From: DATKZM01 sp035527975
GTDB taxonomy: Bacteria > Pseudomonadota > Alphaproteobacteria > JAPULJ01
Length of the DNA stretch: 64,000 nt
Assembly: GCA_035527975.1 (NCBI GenBank)
Contig: DATKZM010000030.1
Location: 1-64,000, forward strand
Direction of reading: 5' to 3'
Made by a program: the position numbers and the translations under genes
The notes under the pieces: model-generated
Seen by the model: the letters and a program-made list of their open reading frames with translations, nothing else
Told to the model about the DNA's origin: nothing
Database searches by the model: none
Shown here: positions 7,458 through 17,043 of the stretch, piece by piece
Layout of the letters: each line of letters begins with the position of its first letter
Position numbering within the stretch: the stretch's first letter is position 1

Positions 7458-7696
7458 GTGTCTCCCCCGGCAGTCGGATTGGAAGAGCAATGTTGGACCG
7501 CTCTCCCCATTCGAGCAACCTTGGCCGGGGTTGAGCGACGGCCGAGACACCGCCGCGCCTTGAAAAACCAAGGTTTTCTGCGTATATGCCGAGCGATCCG
7601 AAGTCTTCGCGCAGCTCTTTGCCCGTCGCCTCCTGCGGCGTGGCGGGGTAGTCTCGCAGTACGCAAGCGGCCCGCGCTTGAAAAAGGCAGCGTTCG

Positions 7697-8998
7697 ATGA
7701 GCGCCCTGCAGATCATTACCTGGTGTGTCGATGGTATCGTGATCCTCGCGATCGCGGGGCTGACCATGCTCGCCTGCTCGTTCCTGCATCTGGTGGCGCT
7801 GCATTATCGCCGCCGCGCCAGGGGTATTGCGGACGAGGCAGCGCTGATGGACACGGACCTGCCGGCCGCGCTGCCCCGGGTGCTGATCCAGGTGCCCTGC
7901 TACAACGAAGGCAAGCTGATCGAACGCGTGCTGGCCTCGCTTGGCGGGCTCGACTGGCCGAAGGATCGCCTCGCGATCCAGGTCATCGATCAGAGCGACG
8001 ACGGGACCACGGACATGGCCCGGGCCGCGGCCGCCGCGCTCGCCAAGACCGGCATCAAGGCCGATGTCATCTTCCGCTCGGTGCGCGAGGGGTTCAAGGC
8101 GGGCGCGTTGCGCGAGGGGCTGGAGAAATCGGACGCGCCGTTCGTTGCCGTCTTCGATGTCGATTTTATCGCGCCGCGCGATTTCCTGAAGCGCTGCATG
8201 CGGGCGATGCTGGCCGACGAGCGTCTCGGCTTCGTGCAGGCGCGGATCGAGTTCGAGAACGCCGAGCACAACTGGCTCACCCGCGCGCAGCGTCTGGTTC
8301 TCGACGCCCATTGCGCCGTCGAACAGGCCAGCCGTTCCTGGGCGGGACTGCCGTTTCAGTTCGACGGGTCCGGCGGCATCTGGCGCCGCGCGGCCATCGA
8401 TGAGGCGGGCGGCTGGGACGGCAAGACGCTGTCGGAAGATCTCGACCTCAGTTACCGGACCTATCTGAAGGGCTGGCGCGGCCGCTACCTTCTGAGCGCC
8501 ACGGTGAGCGGCGAGATGCCCGAAGCGCTGGGCGACTGGCGGGTCCAGCAAAGCCGCTGGTCGAAGGGCTATATGGAAGTGACGGTCAAATTGCTGCCGG
8601 CGATTTGGCGCAGCTCGTGGTCGTTCGGCGCACGGATCGCGGCGACGCTTCATGTCGGACTTGCCGCGTTTCACCCGCTATTGATCACCGCGCTGGTCGC
8701 CGGCGCGGTGAGCCTGGCGCTGCATCGCGAGTTGGTGCCGGAACTGCTGATCGCCCCGGGCCTGCTCCTTGCCGTCGGCATCCTGGCGATCGTCGGCATG
8801 ACCTTCCCGGGTCACCGCCTCTTTGCTCGCGGCGGCATTGGGAGCTATCTCGTGCGCATCGGCCACGTTCCGCCGCTCTACGTCTATCTCGCCTTCGCCA
8901 ATACCAGGGGCGTGATCGATGCGTTGCGCGGCCGTGCCAGCGCCTTCACGCGGACACCAAAAAAGGGCGCCAACGATCCCGCGCCAGAGATCGACTAG
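7697..8998 (+). CDS. Family 2 glycosyltransferase, membrane-anchored (cellulose-synthase-like)
   Basis: A 433-residue processive-type GT2. An N-terminal membrane helix (about 8-30) precedes a cytosolic GT-A domain. The motifs are IQVPCYNEGKLIERVL, the nucleotide-sugar aspartates in QVIDQSDDGTTD, the metal-binding DVD in VAVFDVDFIAP, the acceptor/base site SEDLDLSYR, and QQSRW. Two or three membrane helices follow. It closely resembles the GT2 at 23068; the two bracket the lipid locus. Proteins of this type transfer hexoses to lipid acceptors or polysaccharide. Given the SPT nearby, ceramide or diacylglycerol is a plausible acceptor. Confidence 0.9.
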   Translation: MSALQIITWCVDGIVILAIAGLTMLACSFLHLVALHYRRRARGIADEAALMDTDLPAALPRVLIQVPCYNEGKLIERVLASLGGLDWPKDRLAIQVIDQSDDGTTDMARAAAAALAKTGIKADVIFRSVREGFKAGALREGLEKSDAPFVAVFDVDFIAPRDFLKRCMRAMLADERLGFVQARIEFENAEHNWLTRAQRLVLDAHCAVEQASRSWAGLPFQFDGSGGIWRRAAIDEAGGWDGKTLSEDLDLSYRTYLKGWRGRYLLSATVSGEMPEALGDWRVQQSRWSKGYMEVTVKLLPAIWRSSWSFGARIAATLHVGLAAFHPLLITALVAGAVSLALHRELVPELLIAPGLLLAVGILAIVGMTFPGHRLFARGGIGSYLVRIGHVPPLYVYLAFANTRGVIDALRGRASAFTRTPKKGANDPAPEID

Positions 8999-9033
8999 GT
9001 CATTGCGGGGTATCCAGTGAGGCGTGGCGGGGT

Positions 9034-9978
9034 GTGAGCGGGGCAGAGCCCAATACCCGGTCGATCCGTGTCGTCACGCCGTCCTATCGCGGCGATCTTG
9101 AGCGCTGCGAGGTGATGTGCGCCTCATTCGACATATTCGTGGGCCCGGAATTCCACCACCAGGTCATTGTGCCACGGCGGGACCTCGCGCGCTTTCGCGG
9201 GTTGGCCAATCGGCGGCGGGACATTCTCTGCGTCGAGGACGTGTTGCCGGCAAGCGCGATTCGTTTGCCGGTCCGCAAGGAGCGATGGCTTCTAGCCTAC
9301 CGGTATCGCAAGCCCGGTTGGCTGGTGCAGCAACTCGTCAAGGTTGCGGCAGCGCGCGCGGGCGGCGTCGACGCGGTGATCTTTGCCGATTCCGATGTCG
9401 TTTTCGTGCGCCCGTTGCACGCCTCGCATTTCTTGAAAGAAGGCCGCGTCCGGTTGTTCCGGGATGCCGGAACCCAGCACTACCGGCTCGATCCGAACTA
9501 CCCGAAATGGTACCGCGGCGCGGCGCGGTTGCTCGACGTGGCCGTGGATGAACCCTATCCTGCCAACTTCATCGGACCGCTTGTGAGCTGGGCGCCGGGC
9601 GCCGTGCAGGCAATGTGCGACCGGATGGAGAAGGTCGCGGGGCGTCCCTGGATCGAGGCGGTTGGCCGCCTGGGCGATGGTGCGGGGTTCTCCGAATACA
9701 CGGCCTACGGCGTCTTCGTCGACCGTGTTGACCCGGCGACGGGCGCGCGCCATGCCGAAATGCCGGCGCCACTTTGCCACCTGTCCTGGGATCACGATCT
9801 TGGTACGCCGGCCGGGCGCGATGCTTTCGTTCATGCGCTCAAGCCCGAGAATGTGGCCGTAGTGATCCAATCGAACCTGCGCCTGCCGGCGGCTGAATGG
9901 CGGGCTCTTCTCGATCGATTGGCGACGACCGATCGCGCGGGGGATGTCGCCCGACAGTCGCCCTCCGGCGCGGCCTGA
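9034..9978 (+). CDS. DUF6492-like glycosyltransferase
   Basis: A 314-residue soluble protein with a GT-A-like fold. It has an early IRVVTPSYRGDLERCEVMC strand, a KERWLLAYRYRKPGWLVQQL segment typical of this family, and a metal-binding DxD in AVIFADSDVVFVRP. A late CHLSWDHD could supply another metal ligand. The GTG at 9034 starts the conserved strand; upstream the frame overlaps the preceding GT2. It lies 35 bp after the GT2 and 59 bp before the ABC transporter, all on the plus strand, so the three probably form one operon. The family assignment is by motif and the sugar is unknown. Confidence 0.75.
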   Translation: MSGAEPNTRSIRVVTPSYRGDLERCEVMCASFDIFVGPEFHHQVIVPRRDLARFRGLANRRRDILCVEDVLPASAIRLPVRKERWLLAYRYRKPGWLVQQLVKVAAARAGGVDAVIFADSDVVFVRPLHASHFLKEGRVRLFRDAGTQHYRLDPNYPKWYRGAARLLDVAVDEPYPANFIGPLVSWAPGAVQAMCDRMEKVAGRPWIEAVGRLGDGAGFSEYTAYGVFVDRVDPATGARHAEMPAPLCHLSWDHDLGTPAGRDAFVHALKPENVAVVIQSNLRLPAAEWRALLDRLATTDRAGDVARQSPSGAA

Positions 9979-10037
9979 GATTTGGCCGGTCCGGCTGCTA
10001 TGTTACTGTTTCGGCCCAACAAGAACGGCTCGCACCC

Positions 10038-11879
10038 TTGAGCGACAAGACCCCCAAATTCGACCGCCAAAGCCGCGCGATCGTGCGCCGGATCGCCAAG
10101 GATTACGTGCGGCCCTATAAATGGATGTTCGCCTTCGCCTTCCTGTGCATGGCGATTGCGGCCGCCTCAACGGCGGCGATGGCGGCGATCATGGAGCCGG
10201 TCGTCAACCGTATGTTCGGCGGCATCAAGTCCGAGTTTCTCTACCAGACCATTGCCTTGGTCGTCGCCATGTTCGTGGCCCGCGGTATCGCCTCGCTCGG
10301 ACAGCATGTCGCGATCAATTGGGCCGGGCAGCGGGTCATCGCCGATCTGCAGGCGGAGTTTTACGGCCATCTGATCCGCGCCGATCTCAATTACTTTCAC
10401 AACAACCCGACCGGCTCGCTGATCTCGCGGCTGACCTACGATATCGTTCGTCTGCGATACACAGTGTCCGATGCCTTGACCGGCGTGGGGCTTCATTTCT
10501 TCACCGTCTGCTTCCTCGTCGCGGTGATGATCTATCAGGACTGGTTGCTGGCGCTGATCGCCCTGGGCGCGCTTCCTATCGTGGTCGGCCCGATCATCAT
10601 GATCGGCCGGCGCATGCGGAAGGTTTCCGAGATCGGCCAGATCGAGGCAGGGCGGCTGACTACCGTGTTCGATGAGACCTTCCGCGGCATCCGGCACGTC
10701 AAGGCCTACGGCATGGAGGCGTACGAGACCGGGCGGACGACGGATCTGATCAATCATCTTTTCCGGATCTATTTCCGGGGTTTCCGGACGGAGGCGCTTT
10801 CCTATCCGGTCATCGATTTTCTCGCCGCCGTCACGATCGCGATGGTCATGGTCTACGGCGCCCATCAGATCAACGACAACAGCCAGGCGCCGGGCGGGTT
10901 CGTCGCCTTCGTCGCCGCCGCAATGCTCGCCTATGAACCGCTGAAGCGCCTGTCGCTCCTGAACGCGAAGATCCAGGAGGGGCTGGCTTGCGCGGAGCGG
11001 GTCTTCGACGCGCTGGATGTCGAACCGGCAATTGTGGAGAAGCCGGATGCAAAGCCGCTAACCGTGACGAAAGGCGAGGTGCGGCTCGACGGCGTGCGGT
11101 TTGCCTATCACGAAGGCGCGCCGGCGCTCGAGGATGTCTCCCTGGTCGTGCCGGCCGGCAAGACCGTAGCGCTGGTTGGGCTTTCGGGCGCCGGCAAATC
11201 GACGATCATGAACCTGATCCCGCGCTTCTACGACGTCGATGACGGCCGCGTGACGATCGACGGCGTCGATGTGCGTGACGTGACGCTGGCCTCATTGCGC
11301 GCGAATATCGGCCTAGTGAGCCAGGAGATAAGCCTCTTCGACGACACAATACGGGCGAATATCGCGTATGGGCGCGCGGATGCGGGCGACGAGGAAATCG
11401 TCGCGGCAGCCAAGCAGGCAGCGGCGCATGTTTTCATCGAAATGCTGGCCCAAGGCTACGACACGCAGGTCGGCGGCGACGGGGTGAAGCTCTCGGGCGG
11501 ACAGCGCCAGCGCATCGCCATCGCACGCGCCATGTTGAAGAGCGCGCCTATCCTGTTGCTCGACGAGGCGACCTCCGCGCTGGACAGCGAATCTGAGCGC
11601 CAGGTCCAGGCTGCGCTGAACACGCTGATGGCGGGACGCACGACGCTTATGATTGCCCACCGGCTGTCGACCGTGTTCGACGCCGATCTGATCTGTGTGA
11701 TCGACCGCGGACGGGTCGCCGAATCCGGCACTCACGATGCGCTGATCGCCCGCGACGGTATCTATTCCAAGCTCTACGCGATGCAACTGGCCGAAACCAA
11801 AACCGAAGACCGGTCCGGCGACGGCGACGCGCCGTGGGACGATGCCGCCGGCGCGGTGCTGCCTTTGCGCAAACCCTAA
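10038..11879 (+). CDS. ABC exporter, MsbA-like lipid flippase (fused permease-ATPase)
   Basis: A 613-residue half-transporter with six membrane helices (about residues 30-320) and a C-terminal ATPase. The Walker A is GLSGAGKST, the signature LSGGQRQRIAIARAML, the Walker B ILLLDEATSALD, and the switch histidine is in IAHRLSTV. Length and order match MsbA-type lipid exporters. It is placed after two glycosyltransferases, so it probably flips their glycolipid across the inner membrane. No in-frame ATG precedes the conserved region, and the TTG at 10038 is the best start. ATP-dependent export is well supported; the lipid identity is inferred. Confidence 0.92.
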   Translation: MSDKTPKFDRQSRAIVRRIAKDYVRPYKWMFAFAFLCMAIAAASTAAMAAIMEPVVNRMFGGIKSEFLYQTIALVVAMFVARGIASLGQHVAINWAGQRVIADLQAEFYGHLIRADLNYFHNNPTGSLISRLTYDIVRLRYTVSDALTGVGLHFFTVCFLVAVMIYQDWLLALIALGALPIVVGPIIMIGRRMRKVSEIGQIEAGRLTTVFDETFRGIRHVKAYGMEAYETGRTTDLINHLFRIYFRGFRTEALSYPVIDFLAAVTIAMVMVYGAHQINDNSQAPGGFVAFVAAAMLAYEPLKRLSLLNAKIQEGLACAERVFDALDVEPAIVEKPDAKPLTVTKGEVRLDGVRFAYHEGAPALEDVSLVVPAGKTVALVGLSGAGKSTIMNLIPRFYDVDDGRVTIDGVDVRDVTLASLRANIGLVSQEISLFDDTIRANIAYGRADAGDEEIVAAAKQAAAHVFIEMLAQGYDTQVGGDGVKLSGGQRQRIAIARAMLKSAPILLLDEATSALDSESERQVQAALNTLMAGRTTLMIAHRLSTVFDADLICVIDRGRVAESGTHDALIARDGIYSKLYAMQLAETKTEDRSGDGDAPWDDAAGAVLPLRKP

Positions 11880-11932
11880 ATCGGTGGCCAGGCGAGGTGC
11901 GGGGGCGAGCAAGTGTGTGCTCGGACGTGCGA

Positions 11933-12763
11933 TCAGGAGCGCGAGGACGGTCGCTTGAGGACGATCTCGCTGTCGTGCCGTGTGCCATCGATGCCGCGGA
12001 TGTGAAACGCCAGCTTGAAGACGAACTCGGCCACGAACTTGCCGGCGCCTTTTCGAAACAACCCAAAGAACGGCAAACCCATCCGTCCTAATGGGGCGCG
12101 ACTGAAAGCGTGCAAATTGCCGAAGCTCCGGTAGACATAGCCGTGGCGTTCGGCCAGAAGGGCCATCGCGGCGGTGGAATAGAAAAAGACGTGCTGGCCC
12201 TGGTCGAAGGCAAAATAGTGCCAGTCAGGGGCCGTGTGCTCGGCGAGGAGCTCAGTTGAGAACAGCAGATGGCCGGCACCCGCCTCGAAGATCGCCGCCA
12301 GCGTGGTGGCGGGATCGGGCAGGTGCTCCAGGACTTCAAAGCCGACGATGAGATCATAGGTGTCAGCGGTGATCATCTCGACCCGGAACGGCTCGGCAAA
12401 TCCGGGGGCGGCATAGTGGTCGATGAATTCGCAATCGATCCGCCAATCCCGCAATAAGCGGCAGAGCAGCCCGAAACCGCCGCCGAAATCGAGCATCCGT
12501 CCGGATTTGCGCGCGAAAAGCCGGCGGTAGAGCGCCACGCGGACGCGGTTATCGACCGAGCGGCGGACCGCATCGGTATCAACGGGCGCAAGCGCCGAGG
12601 TGTAGGCCTCGCTCAGCCAGTGCGGTTTCTGCGTTTGGATCGAACGGCAGTCCGAACAGCGAAAATAGTCGACGCGGTGCTTGCCAAGAACCGTCCGGGT
12701 GAAGATGTTGGTCGTTTCACCGCCGCACAATCGGCAAGGATCCGCTTGGGTCATGTCCGCCAT
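11933..12763 (-). CDS. Class I SAM-dependent methyltransferase with N-terminal zinc ribbon
   Basis: A 276-residue protein. The N terminus holds two Cys pairs (CRLCGG and FRCSDC), a zinc-ribbon-like element found in sugar and lipid-linked methyltransferases. The SAM-binding glycine loop is in MLDFGGGFGLLCRLL, and the post-I region in DLIVGFEVLEHLPDP is typical of the class. A 3' region (residues 180-240) holds an amphipathic F-rich segment. The start is ATG 12763 or 12754. It is transcribed divergently from the GT-C gene only 60 bp away. Methylation of a glycan or lipid headgroup is plausible. Confidence 0.85.
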   Translation of the reverse strand: MADMTQADPCRLCGGETTNIFTRTVLGKHRVDYFRCSDCRSIQTQKPHWLSEAYTSALAPVDTDAVRRSVDNRVRVALYRRLFARKSGRMLDFGGGFGLLCRLLRDWRIDCEFIDHYAAPGFAEPFRVEMITADTYDLIVGFEVLEHLPDPATTLAAIFEAGAGHLLFSTELLAEHTAPDWHYFAFDQGQHVFFYSTAAMALLAERHGYVYRSFGNLHAFSRAPLGRMGLPFFGLFRKGAGKFVAEFVFKLAFHIRGIDGTRHDSEIVLKRPSSRS

Positions 12764-12823
12764 GCTGCACAGCGCATCCGCGCTCGACAAGCTGTATTTG
12801 AGATTGCCGAGCCAGGCTCGGCG

Positions 12824-14404
12824 ATGACGCCGGCATCGCGCTTGAACGGGGCGGGCCCGCGATTCCTCGCCAGTGCGCCGATGCGGGCGAGCATCCTTGC
12901 GGCGGGGCTCTACTGTCTTGCCATGGCGCTCGCCTGGGCGGGTTTCAGCACCCAGATGCCGGTCGACTGGGCCTTCGAGCTCATTCTGACGCAGGAGCTG
13001 AAGCCCTTCTACGCGGTTTCCAATCCGCCGCTGTACAGTTGGATCGCCTGGGCGCTGCAGCGCGTCCTGCCGGCGGGCCAAACGATCCTGCTGATCATCA
13101 ATTACGGCGCGACCTTCGCACTCTTCGGGCTTTACGCGTTCGCCGCGCACCGCGTCGTGCAACACCGGGTGCTGGCGGCGCTGGCGCCGTGGTCGCTTTT
13201 TCTGATCCTGCCCTATGGCCGGCTCAATTTCGGCTATGTGAACACGCAGCTTCTTTTGCCGTGCATATTGGCAAGCGTCGTTGTGCTGTTGGCGATCGCA
13301 CGCCGGCCGCGGCTGGCGCTGTTCGTGGCGCTGGGCCTGGTTGTCGGACTGGGCACGCTGGCCAAGCTCAACTACCTTTTCACCATCGCCTGCCTGCTGG
13401 CCGCCTGCTGCCTTCAGCCGTCGATGCGCGCTGGCCTGCTGCGCCCGGCGCTTGCGGTGAGCGCTGTCCTCGCAGTGGCGGTGGTCGCGCCCTTCGCTTA
13501 TGCATTTCACGAGGCGGGCAACGATCTCTTCGCCCTGCTGCGCAGCAAGACCGCGGGCGGTGTGCCGGCGGATTATGCCGGCCAACTCGGCGCCGGGCTG
13601 ACCAGCGCGGGGATCGGCATCGCGAACTATGTCGGCCCGGCGTTTCTTGTCGGATCGGCCGGTTGGCTCCTGAGGCGCGGCGGATGGGCGCGCGGCGGAG
13701 GGGGGGCTGTCGCCGAGAACGCAGCCGCCCGCCGCTTCCTGCGGGATGCGCTGATCGTCGGATTGGCCGTGATCCTGGCCGGTGTGGTCTTTTTCGGTAT
13801 CGCCCGCATCAAGGTTTGGTACTTCCATGCTTTCTTCCTGCTTGCGCCGCTTTATGCGCTGACATTCTGGGACCATGAGCGGGCGCCGCGTCTTGGAAGG
13901 CTCGCGCTGTGCGGTGTCGTGCTGGGCTTCGCGGCGGTGCAGAGCGCGATCCGGATCGTGGAATTCACGCCCTATTGTCCCGGCAAGTGCCGCGATGTGG
14001 TGCCGTATGACCGGTTGGCGCAGCACTTGCGGGCGGCCGGTTTCGAGCGCGGGACGATCGTCAGCGCCGGGGTCAGGGTCGGCGGCAATCTGCGCCCGCA
14101 CTTCGCGCGCGCGCGCGTCGGCACTTTAGGTCCGCGTCTCCTGCTGCCGCCGCGCCAATCGGGACCGGTGGGCCAGTGTCTGGTGATCTGGCGCGCCGAC
14201 GAGGTGGAAAGCCCCGCCGCGGCGCGCAAAGCGGCGGCGCAAACCTTCGTGGCGCTGGGCCTGCCCGGACCGGCCAGTGAAACGCCGGTCCGCTCGATCC
14301 GCTTCGCCCTCCACGGCTGGCCGGCGTCGGGACGGCCGGGCCGGTCCGGCGTAGTCGTCTGGCACTATATTTTGATCAAAACGGGCAACGCGCGCTGCGG
14401 CTGA
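12824..14404 (+). CDS. GT-C-type membrane glycosyltransferase (PMT/ArnT-like, family 39-like)
   Basis: A 526-residue integral membrane protein with around ten hydrophobic helices and a C-terminal soluble tail. The early loop FSTQMPVDWAFELILTQELK and the periplasmic PFYAVSNPPLYSWIAW have the aspartate and aromatic pattern of the PMT_2/ArnT superfamily, which transfers sugars from polyprenyl-phosphate donors on the outer face of the inner membrane. A WYFHAFFLLAPLY helix near 320 fits. The ATG at 12824 was chosen because upstream sequence overlaps the divergent methyltransferase. It probably adds a sugar to the exported lipid after flipping. Confidence 0.82.
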   Translation: MTPASRLNGAGPRFLASAPMRASILAAGLYCLAMALAWAGFSTQMPVDWAFELILTQELKPFYAVSNPPLYSWIAWALQRVLPAGQTILLIINYGATFALFGLYAFAAHRVVQHRVLAALAPWSLFLILPYGRLNFGYVNTQLLLPCILASVVVLLAIARRPRLALFVALGLVVGLGTLAKLNYLFTIACLLAACCLQPSMRAGLLRPALAVSAVLAVAVVAPFAYAFHEAGNDLFALLRSKTAGGVPADYAGQLGAGLTSAGIGIANYVGPAFLVGSAGWLLRRGGWARGGGGAVAENAAARRFLRDALIVGLAVILAGVVFFGIARIKVWYFHAFFLLAPLYALTFWDHERAPRLGRLALCGVVLGFAAVQSAIRIVEFTPYCPGKCRDVVPYDRLAQHLRAAGFERGTIVSAGVRVGGNLRPHFARARVGTLGPRLLLPPRQSGPVGQCLVIWRADEVESPAAARKAAAQTFVALGLPGPASETPVRSIRFALHGWPASGRPGRSGVVVWHYILIKTGNARCG

Positions 14405-14448
14405 GACAATCGGTACCGACTGTTCGGCGCCGACATTTGCACGCCGCG

Positions 14449-15390
14449 CTATTTCTTTGCGGCGCCGCCGATCTTGAAATAGGTGAGGCCCGCATGGACC
14501 GCGCCGACCCGGCTCCAACCACGGGCGCGGACGGGCAGCCAGATGTCCGGCCGCTTGAAACGCGCCATCCAGAACACGGCCTGGTCGCGCTCGGCGTCGG
14601 CTTTCGTCTTCTTGCGTTTGGCGGATCTGCGCCGTGTGTCGGCGAGTGTCGTGAAGCGGACGCGGCATTTGATCGCGGGACCGCGATACATCGTCAGCCC
14701 GTCGCCCAACAGACGCTCATGCCCCAAATTCACAGTATCGACGCGCACCAGACGCCGCCCGTCATAGACGCGGTGTGTCCAGTTGCACGGCGCGGCGCCG
14801 CCCGCCCCGGCCATCCCGGCAAGCAGGGTGGTCAGCGGGTCGGTGGCTCCGCGGCTGGCGCTTATGGGGATCGGCCGGCGATTGCGCGCAGCGAAAGGCG
14901 GGACCGAGGTGGTCCGCTCGGCGCCGCCGGGACCGAAAGCGACCTGCACGGCGGTGCGCTTTTCCCGCCAACGGATCCGGTCGCGGTAGGCGACGGCGCG
15001 GAACCGCCCGTCGCGCAGCACGCCGAAGACTTCGTTCCTGGTTTCCATCGACGCGACCAGCCGGAGCAGGCCGCGCGACCGCGCCTGATAGGCAATCGTG
15101 TAACGGCCCTCGGCGATCCGCCCCACGAGGCTGCCCGAATAAACCAGGAAACCTGCGTAAAACACGCCGAGCCGGGCCTCGAAGGCGATTGGCCCGCCAG
15201 GCGGACCGGCTGCATCGGTCGGCTTTGGCGCGGCGCCTGCGGGCCAGGCCGCTGCCAGCACCGTCGTGGCAAGTGCAAAGACAAGTACAATGACCATCGG
15301 CACCCGTCGCGCGATCACTCTGAACGCCGCCGGCTGCGCACAGCATCGGCGCCCGATCCGAGGGCCGGGAAGGCGCGGCTTGACATGCAT
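14449..15390 (-). CDS. DUF3108 domain protein, exported
   Basis: A 313-residue protein with a hydrophobic export signal (MVIVLVFALATTVLAAAWPA) preceded by an arginine-rich stretch. The start may therefore be ATG 15390 or, with a more usual signal peptide, ATG 15297 (282 residues). The mature part is a beta-rich DUF3108 domain: FEARLGVFYAGFLVYSG, YTIAYQARSRGLLRLV, then DPLTTLLA and YDGRRLVRVDT. DUF3108 proteins are periplasmic and are thought to bind lipid-like ligands. It lies just after serine palmitoyltransferase on the same strand, which suggests a role in lipid handling in the envelope. Confidence 0.8.
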   Translation of the reverse strand: MHVKPRLPGPRIGRRCCAQPAAFRVIARRVPMVIVLVFALATTVLAAAWPAGAAPKPTDAAGPPGGPIAFEARLGVFYAGFLVYSGSLVGRIAEGRYTIAYQARSRGLLRLVASMETRNEVFGVLRDGRFRAVAYRDRIRWREKRTAVQVAFGPGGAERTTSVPPFAARNRRPIPISASRGATDPLTTLLAGMAGAGGAAPCNWTHRVYDGRRLVRVDTVNLGHERLLGDGLTMYRGPAIKCRVRFTTLADTRRRSAKRKKTKADAERDQAVFWMARFKRPDIWLPVRARGWSRVGAVHAGLTYFKIGGAAKK

Positions 15391-15425
15391 GGATTTCGCC
15401 TGGTCGCGGCTTGCCGCGGCGGCGT

Positions 15426-16733
15426 TCAGGTCGCGGCGGAGAGCAGCGGCGCCGGCTTCCTGCCTTCGACGATAGTCTGCCAACACTCGGCAAAAATCTC
15501 GATGGCGCGGTCTATCTGGGCATCGCTGTGTTCGGCCGACAGCGAGCAGCGCAACACCACCGAGCCGCCCGGCGTCGAGGGCGGGATCAAAAAATTCACA
15601 TAGACGCCGCGCTCCAGCAACGTGTGCCAGATCTTGTAGCCCTTGACGAAGCCCGGCATGCGCACGCCGATCACGGGACCCGCTTCCGACAAACGGTCGT
15701 AGCCAATCTCGCCCAGCGCTGCGTATAGCCGGCGTGCATTGCTCCAAAGCCGTTGGCGCAAGTCGCTGCCATTGGCGATACGCCGGATCGATGCGCGCGC
15801 GGCGGCGACCACGGGCGGCGGCAGCGAGGCTGTATAGAGATACGATCGCGCCAGCATCCGCAGATCGCTGAAAGCTGGATGGTCGGAGGTCGCGAACCCG
15901 CCGATCACGCCGACGCTCTTGGAAAAGGTGCCGATGATAATGTCGACATCGCGCTCCACGCCCTGAGCCTCGGCAACGCCGCGTCCAAGCTCGCCGCAGG
16001 TGCCGAAGGAATGCGCCTCGTCGACCATCAAACAAGCGCCGTGCTTTGCCTTCACTTCGACGAAGTCCGGAAGCGGCGCCAGGTCGCCAGCGACGCTATA
16101 GAGCCCCTCCACGATGATAAAGACGCGGTGGCCTGGCACGCCTTCCTCGGTGATCAGGCGGTCGGCATCGGCCGCGTCGTTGTGGCGGAATTCCACGATC
16201 TTGGCGCCGCTCAGCTTGCATCCGTCGTAGATGCTGGCATGGCAGTCGCGGTCGATCAGGATTACGTCGCCGGGACCGGCGAGCCCGGAAATGACTCCGA
16301 GATTGGCCTGGAAGCCGGTGCTGAACACGATCGCCGAGCGGCGATCGAAGAACGCCGCGATCTCGCGCTCCAGTGCCACATGGCCCGAATAACTGCCCGA
16401 CGCGACGCGCGACGCCGTGGTTCCGGTGCCCTCCTTGGCCAACGCCTCGGCCGCCGCGGCGCGGCAGGTCGGGTCGAAATTGAGCCCCAGATAGTTATTC
16501 GTTCCGAACAACATCGTCGGGCGGCCCTGGATCACCGCCTCGGTCGGCGATTTGATCTCGTCGATCTCGAGCGTGAAGGGATTGACGCGTCCCTCAAGGA
16601 AACGCGAAACCGCCGAGGAAATTGTAGATATTTTATCGAAAGGGGATTCCAAATCACCTGAGTTGGGAGAAGATTGGAGATCACTTCCGACGGTCGATAA
16701 TTCCGGCTGACGACTAAACGTCATGTTTGTCAC
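15426..16733 (-). CDS. spt: Serine palmitoyltransferase (AONS-family PLP enzyme)
   Basis: A 435-residue type I PLP enzyme that condenses serine with a fatty acyl thioester to 3-ketosphinganine, the first step of sphingolipid synthesis. It closely resembles the soluble SPT of Sphingomonas: NPFTLEIDEIKSPTEAVIQG and NNYLGLNFDP at the N terminus, SGSYSGH, HASIYDGC, the cofactor aspartate in VDEAHSFG, the Schiff-base lysine in GTFSKSVG, and SYLYTASLPPPVVAA. The SPT-specific N-terminal extension separates it from 5-aminolevulinate synthase and 8-amino-7-oxononanoate synthase. It is cytosolic and is followed by the DUF3108 gene (35 bp). No acyl-carrier protein gene adjoins it. Confidence 0.88.
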   Translation of the reverse strand: MTNMTFSRQPELSTVGSDLQSSPNSGDLESPFDKISTISSAVSRFLEGRVNPFTLEIDEIKSPTEAVIQGRPTMLFGTNNYLGLNFDPTCRAAAAEALAKEGTGTTASRVASGSYSGHVALEREIAAFFDRRSAIVFSTGFQANLGVISGLAGPGDVILIDRDCHASIYDGCKLSGAKIVEFRHNDAADADRLITEEGVPGHRVFIIVEGLYSVAGDLAPLPDFVEVKAKHGACLMVDEAHSFGTCGELGRGVAEAQGVERDVDIIIGTFSKSVGVIGGFATSDHPAFSDLRMLARSYLYTASLPPPVVAAARASIRRIANGSDLRQRLWSNARRLYAALGEIGYDRLSEAGPVIGVRMPGFVKGYKIWHTLLERGVYVNFLIPPSTPGGSVVLRCSLSAEHSDAQIDRAIEIFAECWQTIVEGRKPAPLLSAAT

Positions 16734-17043
16734 ATACTCTTACTGGATTTCCCCCGCGTGAAGCGGGCATTCTTGCCGCAAAAATGCGCCTGAATCAAGC
16801 TGATACACGTGATTCGGCCCAGTAATGGACGCATCTAGACCGCGCCTGTTGTTCGTCGGTCTCTGGCAGACCGTTCCCAATGAAATGAATCACATCCCTG
16901 AGCGTTTCGCAATGCATTGGGGACAGATAGATGCCGAAAAACGGCGACTGTTGTTAACTGCGTCGCAATTCTCCTGATCCCGGAGCCCAGCCGCTTGTGG
17001 ATAATTTTCCGCCGCGGATCGGCCACGGCTGCCAGACGCTGGC
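16734..17043. other. Intergenic, upstream of spt
   Basis: About 310 bp with lower GC than its surroundings and no convincing gene. An overlapping minus-strand frame has no protein-like features. The promoter of spt must lie here. In particular there is no acyl-carrier protein gene, which some ceramide clusters carry near spt. Confidence 0.5.

Noticed and set aside
12764..12823. MarR-type operator in other intergenic regions of the lipid locus
   Set aside because: The TTGTTGGA-N3-CAAACAA motif was recognised only at 61460 and 62483.
11933..14101. A 722-codon minus-strand frame that would fuse a large N-terminal part to the methyltransferase
   Set aside because: The conserved protein begins at MADMTQADPC. 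The sequence before it is a shadow of the GT-C gene on the other strand.
15426..16733. 5-aminolevulinate synthase or 8-amino-7-oxononanoate synthase
   Set aside because: The SPT-type N-terminal extension and the KSPTEAVIQG segment favour serine palmitoyltransferase.
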